Origin: Flavobacterium sp.
GTDB lineage: Bacteria > Bacteroidota > Bacteroidia > Flavobacteriales > Flavobacteriaceae
Direction of reading: 5' to 3'
DNA: 9,348 nt
NCBI GenBank assembly: GCA_030682755.1
Contig: JAUXNR010000857.1
Location: 1-9,348 of the forward strand
The notes under the pieces were generated by a model that saw nothing but the letters and a program-made list of their open reading frames with translations, made no database searches and was not told the DNA's origin. A program made the translations under genes and the position numbers. Of this stretch, positions 7,510 through 9,348 are shown piece by piece (the first letter of the stretch is position 1; each line of letters opens with the position of its first letter).

Positions 7510-7953
7510 ATGAAAAACCACATCATTCAACATTACAACCAACACCTTAATGATCGTATCAATTCGTTACGCGAGATGATTGTAGATTTAACAGAAGACT
7601 CAAAAAACGATGCCAAAGGTTCAGCCGGAGATAAGCATGAAACCGGCTTGGCCATGATGCATTTGGAACAGGAAAAACTCAACAAAAAACTGTTAGAGTT
7701 TTTAGAAACACAAAATAAATTCTTAAAAATTGATTATTCCATAGTTTCCAAACAAGTTATTTTAGGTAGCTTGATTGAGTCAAACGGGACGTATTTTTTA
7801 ATGGCTGTCGCATTGCCAAAGATAGAAGTAGAAGGCAAGTTTGTTTTCGGTATGTCACCACAATCGCCTTTGGGAGAATTGTTTATGGGAAGAAAAATAA
7901 ATGATACTATTGCTTTTAACGGTAAGAATTATAGTATTACAAGTATTTTTTAG
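7510..7953 (+). CDS. GreA/GreB-like transcript cleavage/elongation factor family protein
   Basis: This 147-residue cytoplasmic protein has the two-part layout of Gre factors. An N-terminal helical hairpin (about 1-72) is rich in charged residues. A C-terminal beta-rich domain (about 78-147) ends in SPQSPLGELFMGRKINDTIAFNG, similar to the GreA C-domain pattern SPLGxxLxGKxxGD. At the predicted coiled-coil tip the motif GDKHET places acids D41 and E44 exactly as in E. coli GreA (GDLKEN, recalled), where they coordinate the catalytic metal in the RNA polymerase secondary channel. It is a little shorter than GreA (about 158 residues) and otherwise diverged, so it could be a paralog that only modulates polymerase. 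I recall some database entries of this family labelled '3-oxoacyl-ACP synthase', which nothing in this sequence supports. It follows the terminator and lies 26 nt ahead of the secreted-protein gene. Confidence 0.65.
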   Translation: MKNHIIQHYNQHLNDRINSLREMIVDLTEDSKNDAKGSAGDKHETGLAMMHLEQEKLNKKLLEFLETQNKFLKIDYSIVSKQVILGSLIESNGTYFLMAVALPKIEVEGKFVFGMSPQSPLGELFMGRKINDTIAFNGKNYSITSIF

Positions 7954-7961
7954 TAAATTTG
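7954..7961 (+). promoter_or_regulatory. -7 element TAAATTTG of the first secreted paralog
   Basis: An exact match to TAnnTTTG begins directly after the TAG stop of the GreA-like gene and ends 18 nt before the ATG at 7980. There is no clear TTG at -33. The placement matches that of the element before the second paralog, which raises confidence. The resulting leader would be very short, about 10-15 nt. Confidence 0.5.
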
Positions 7962-7979
7962 AGTATCAAATGAAAGAAT

Positions 7980-8882
7980 ATGAAAAAAATTTTACTTACA
8001 CTTCTTTGTTTATTTAGTTTTTCATTATTTGCACAGTTTACTACTGTACAAGTATTGCTAAAACCGGGATATTTTTTTTATGAAACTTCTGGAGTTACTA
8101 ATACTACTGAGTACTCTAATGATGTAGGTCTGAACCAAATTATTAATCCCTATGTTTCATTATTTGAATTTTCCTATAGTTTTGACCAAGACAATCCAAA
8201 TTATGGTTCTACTTTAGGTATTATTCGAGTAGTTAATTCGGTGAATGCTGAAGCACTTGTCAACCAATTAAATGCTTACAGTGTGGTTGTTTATAATGCT
8301 TCAATTGAGCAAATACCATTTTCATATAACCATTATCTATACACCAGAATTAGTGACCTGACAAATGGTAATTATGTTTCAACAGATTCAAATGGAATCA
8401 TTGTAACATCCAATGCTCAATTGAATACTATTTTTCAACAATTTAATGTTAAATATTATGAATTAGCATTTCCTGGGGTTACAGGTTTTGCTAATGTATT
8501 TACTATTGGATGTCAATTTTGTAATACAACAAGTTTAAAGACCGCACTTGAAGGTTTAGAAGGCACCGTTTTGGTTAATGATTCAACTAGTGAGATTGGT
8601 TATATAGTATTGTTAAATACGGATAGTAATGAATTAGACAAAAAATTCACACTGTTTCCCAATCCAACATCAGGCATTTTTGAAATTAAAATTGATCCAC
8701 AATTTCAAGATTTAGATTTAGAAATTTTTGACAACAATGGTCGCGTTGTTTACAAAAGCAAAATGAATATACTCCAAGATAGTTCGCAAACAATTGACAT
8801 TTCATCACTTTCAAATGGTATTTATTTTTTAAGAATTAAAAACGATCAGTTTTCTCAAACTGAAAAAATTGTAAAGCAGTAA
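7980..8882 (+). CDS. Secreted protein of unknown function with T9SS type A sorting domain (paralog 1)
   Basis: This 300-residue protein has a signal peptide (hydrophobic 4-17, likely cut after LFA at 18). An unrecognised region spans 19-215, and a Por secretion tail spans about 220-300. The tail shows the three classic blocks: FTLFPNPTSGIFEIKI (223-238), LEIFDNNGRVVYKS (247-260) and IDISSLSNGIYFLRIK (272-287) with the final TEKIVKQ. Such tails direct export across the outer membrane by T9SS, usually with cleavage and surface anchoring or release. The middle seems to hold two related alpha/beta units (about 51-110 and 148-206, see findings); the first has the beta-alpha-beta-beta-alpha-beta order of I9/subtilase-prodomain folds. 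A CQFC pair (178-181) could form a disulfide. No catalytic motif is visible. The adjacent downstream gene is a paralog. Another ATG at 7970 is out of frame and was not used. Confidence 0.85.
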   Translation: MKKILLTLLCLFSFSLFAQFTTVQVLLKPGYFFYETSGVTNTTEYSNDVGLNQIINPYVSLFEFSYSFDQDNPNYGSTLGIIRVVNSVNAEALVNQLNAYSVVVYNASIEQIPFSYNHYLYTRISDLTNGNYVSTDSNGIIVTSNAQLNTIFQQFNVKYYELAFPGVTGFANVFTIGCQFCNTTSLKTALEGLEGTVLVNDSTSEIGYIVLLNTDSNELDKKFTLFPNPTSGIFEIKIDPQFQDLDLEIFDNNGRVVYKSKMNILQDSSQTIDISSLSNGIYFLRIKNDQFSQTEKIVKQ

Positions 8883-9005
8883 AATAGGCCAAGATGGTTT
8901 GTAACGTGCTAAAATCAAGTAAAGAAAGATTGTTTTAAAGGGAAGGATTTTACTAATACTTTCGCTTATAACGACTTGAATCATAAATTATTAAAAATAT
9001 AATAG

Positions 9006-9013
9006 TATTTTTG
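9006..9013 (+). promoter_or_regulatory. -7 element TATTTTTG of the second secreted paralog
   Basis: An exact TAnnTTTG match ends 19 nt before the ATG at 9033, nearly the same placement as before paralog 1. The -33 region has no TTG at correct spacing (the nearest, at 8976-8978, is 27 nt away). The rest of the 150-nt gap after paralog 1 shows no convincing terminator. Confidence 0.45.
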
Positions 9014-9032
9014 AATGTCTAAATTTTTACCA

Positions 9033-9348
9033 ATGAAAAAAACGTTACTTTTTCTACTTTATGTTTTCAGTGTTCCGGCATTTTCTCAGATGTCACGAGT
9101 TCAAGTAATGGTTAAACCCGGTTTTATATTATATACAAATTCTAATTACGATGGTAACTATTCAAACGATACAGGATTAAATCAAATTATTAGTACATAT
9201 ACCGCAAATTCTGAAAGTACAGTTGTTTTTGTTGACAACCAAGCTCTTTACAGCCCTTCATTAGGAATCTTAACTACAGACCCAGTCTCTGCTATTGCAC
9301 TTGTTAATGATTTAAATAACTATGATTCCGTTGTTTATAACGCATCGA
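9033..9348 (+). CDS. Secreted protein paralog 2 of the 7980 gene, 3' end outside window
   Basis: From the ATG at 9033, 105 codons run to the right edge without a stop. The protein begins with a signal peptide (MKKTLLFLLYVFSVPAFSQ, cut likely before Q19). It then follows paralog 1 closely: VQVxxKPG (23-30 in both), YSNDxGLNQII (43-53 against 45-55), SLGI (76-79) and ALVNxLNxY...VVYNAS (89-105). Hand alignment gives roughly 45% identity over the shared part, with one two-residue gap in the loop before YSND and one one-residue gap in the loop before SLGI. By analogy it should end in a T9SS sorting domain, but that part is not in the window. Function is unknown. The tandem arrangement suggests local gene duplication, perhaps with more copies further right. 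Confidence 0.8.
   Translation, partial: MKKTLLFLLYVFSVPAFSQMSRVQVMVKPGFILYTNSNYDGNYSNDTGLNQIISTYTANSESTVVFVDNQALYSPSLGILTTDPVSAIALVNDLNNYDSVVYNAS

Noticed and set aside
8883..9032. Possible terminator or small RNA between the two secreted paralogs
   Set aside because: No GC-rich hairpin with a T-run is visible; the region is simply AT-rich, apart from the -7 element near its end.

Overview
The window looks like a chromosomal segment of a flavobacterium-like member of the Bacteroidota. The DNA is AT-rich. Starts lack Shine-Dalgarno sequences, and several genes are preceded by a TAnnTTTG-type -7 element. One secreted protein carries a type IX secretion (T9SS) C-terminal sorting domain, and the outer-membrane and TPR protein types also fit this phylum. 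No mobile element, CRISPR array, tRNA or rRNA is visible.

Left part (1-2387, minus strand): a compact operon reading leftwards, ftsE -> family 2 glycosyltransferase -> membrane GT-C glycosyltransferase. The last gene runs off the left edge. The gap between the first two genes is 3 nt, and the last two overlap by 8 nt. FtsE is the ATPase of the FtsEX divisome system; no ftsX is present here. The two glycosyltransferases look like a donor-and-user pair: one would make a polyprenyl-phosphate sugar in the cytoplasm, and the other would use it on the periplasmic side.

Middle (2388-2602): a 215-bp divergent intergenic region. It holds a good -7 element for the rightward operon, a 6-bp-arm dyad overlapping that element, and a 10-bp direct repeat that touches both flanking transcription units.

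Right part (2603-7483, plus strand): a 1004-residue exported TPR protein and, 33 nt later, a 586-residue outer-membrane beta-barrel resembling TonB-dependent receptors but apparently without a plug domain. The pair ends at a strong 13-bp-stem terminator. I infer a periplasm/outer-membrane module of unknown function.

Far right (7484-9348, plus strand): a GreA/GreB-like cytoplasmic factor, then two tandem paralogous secreted proteins, each with its own -7 element. The first is complete and has a T9SS type A sorting domain; the second is cut by the window edge. Their N-terminal family is not one I recognise. In the first, it appears to contain two copies of a small alpha/beta unit. These paralogs are the least described part of the window.
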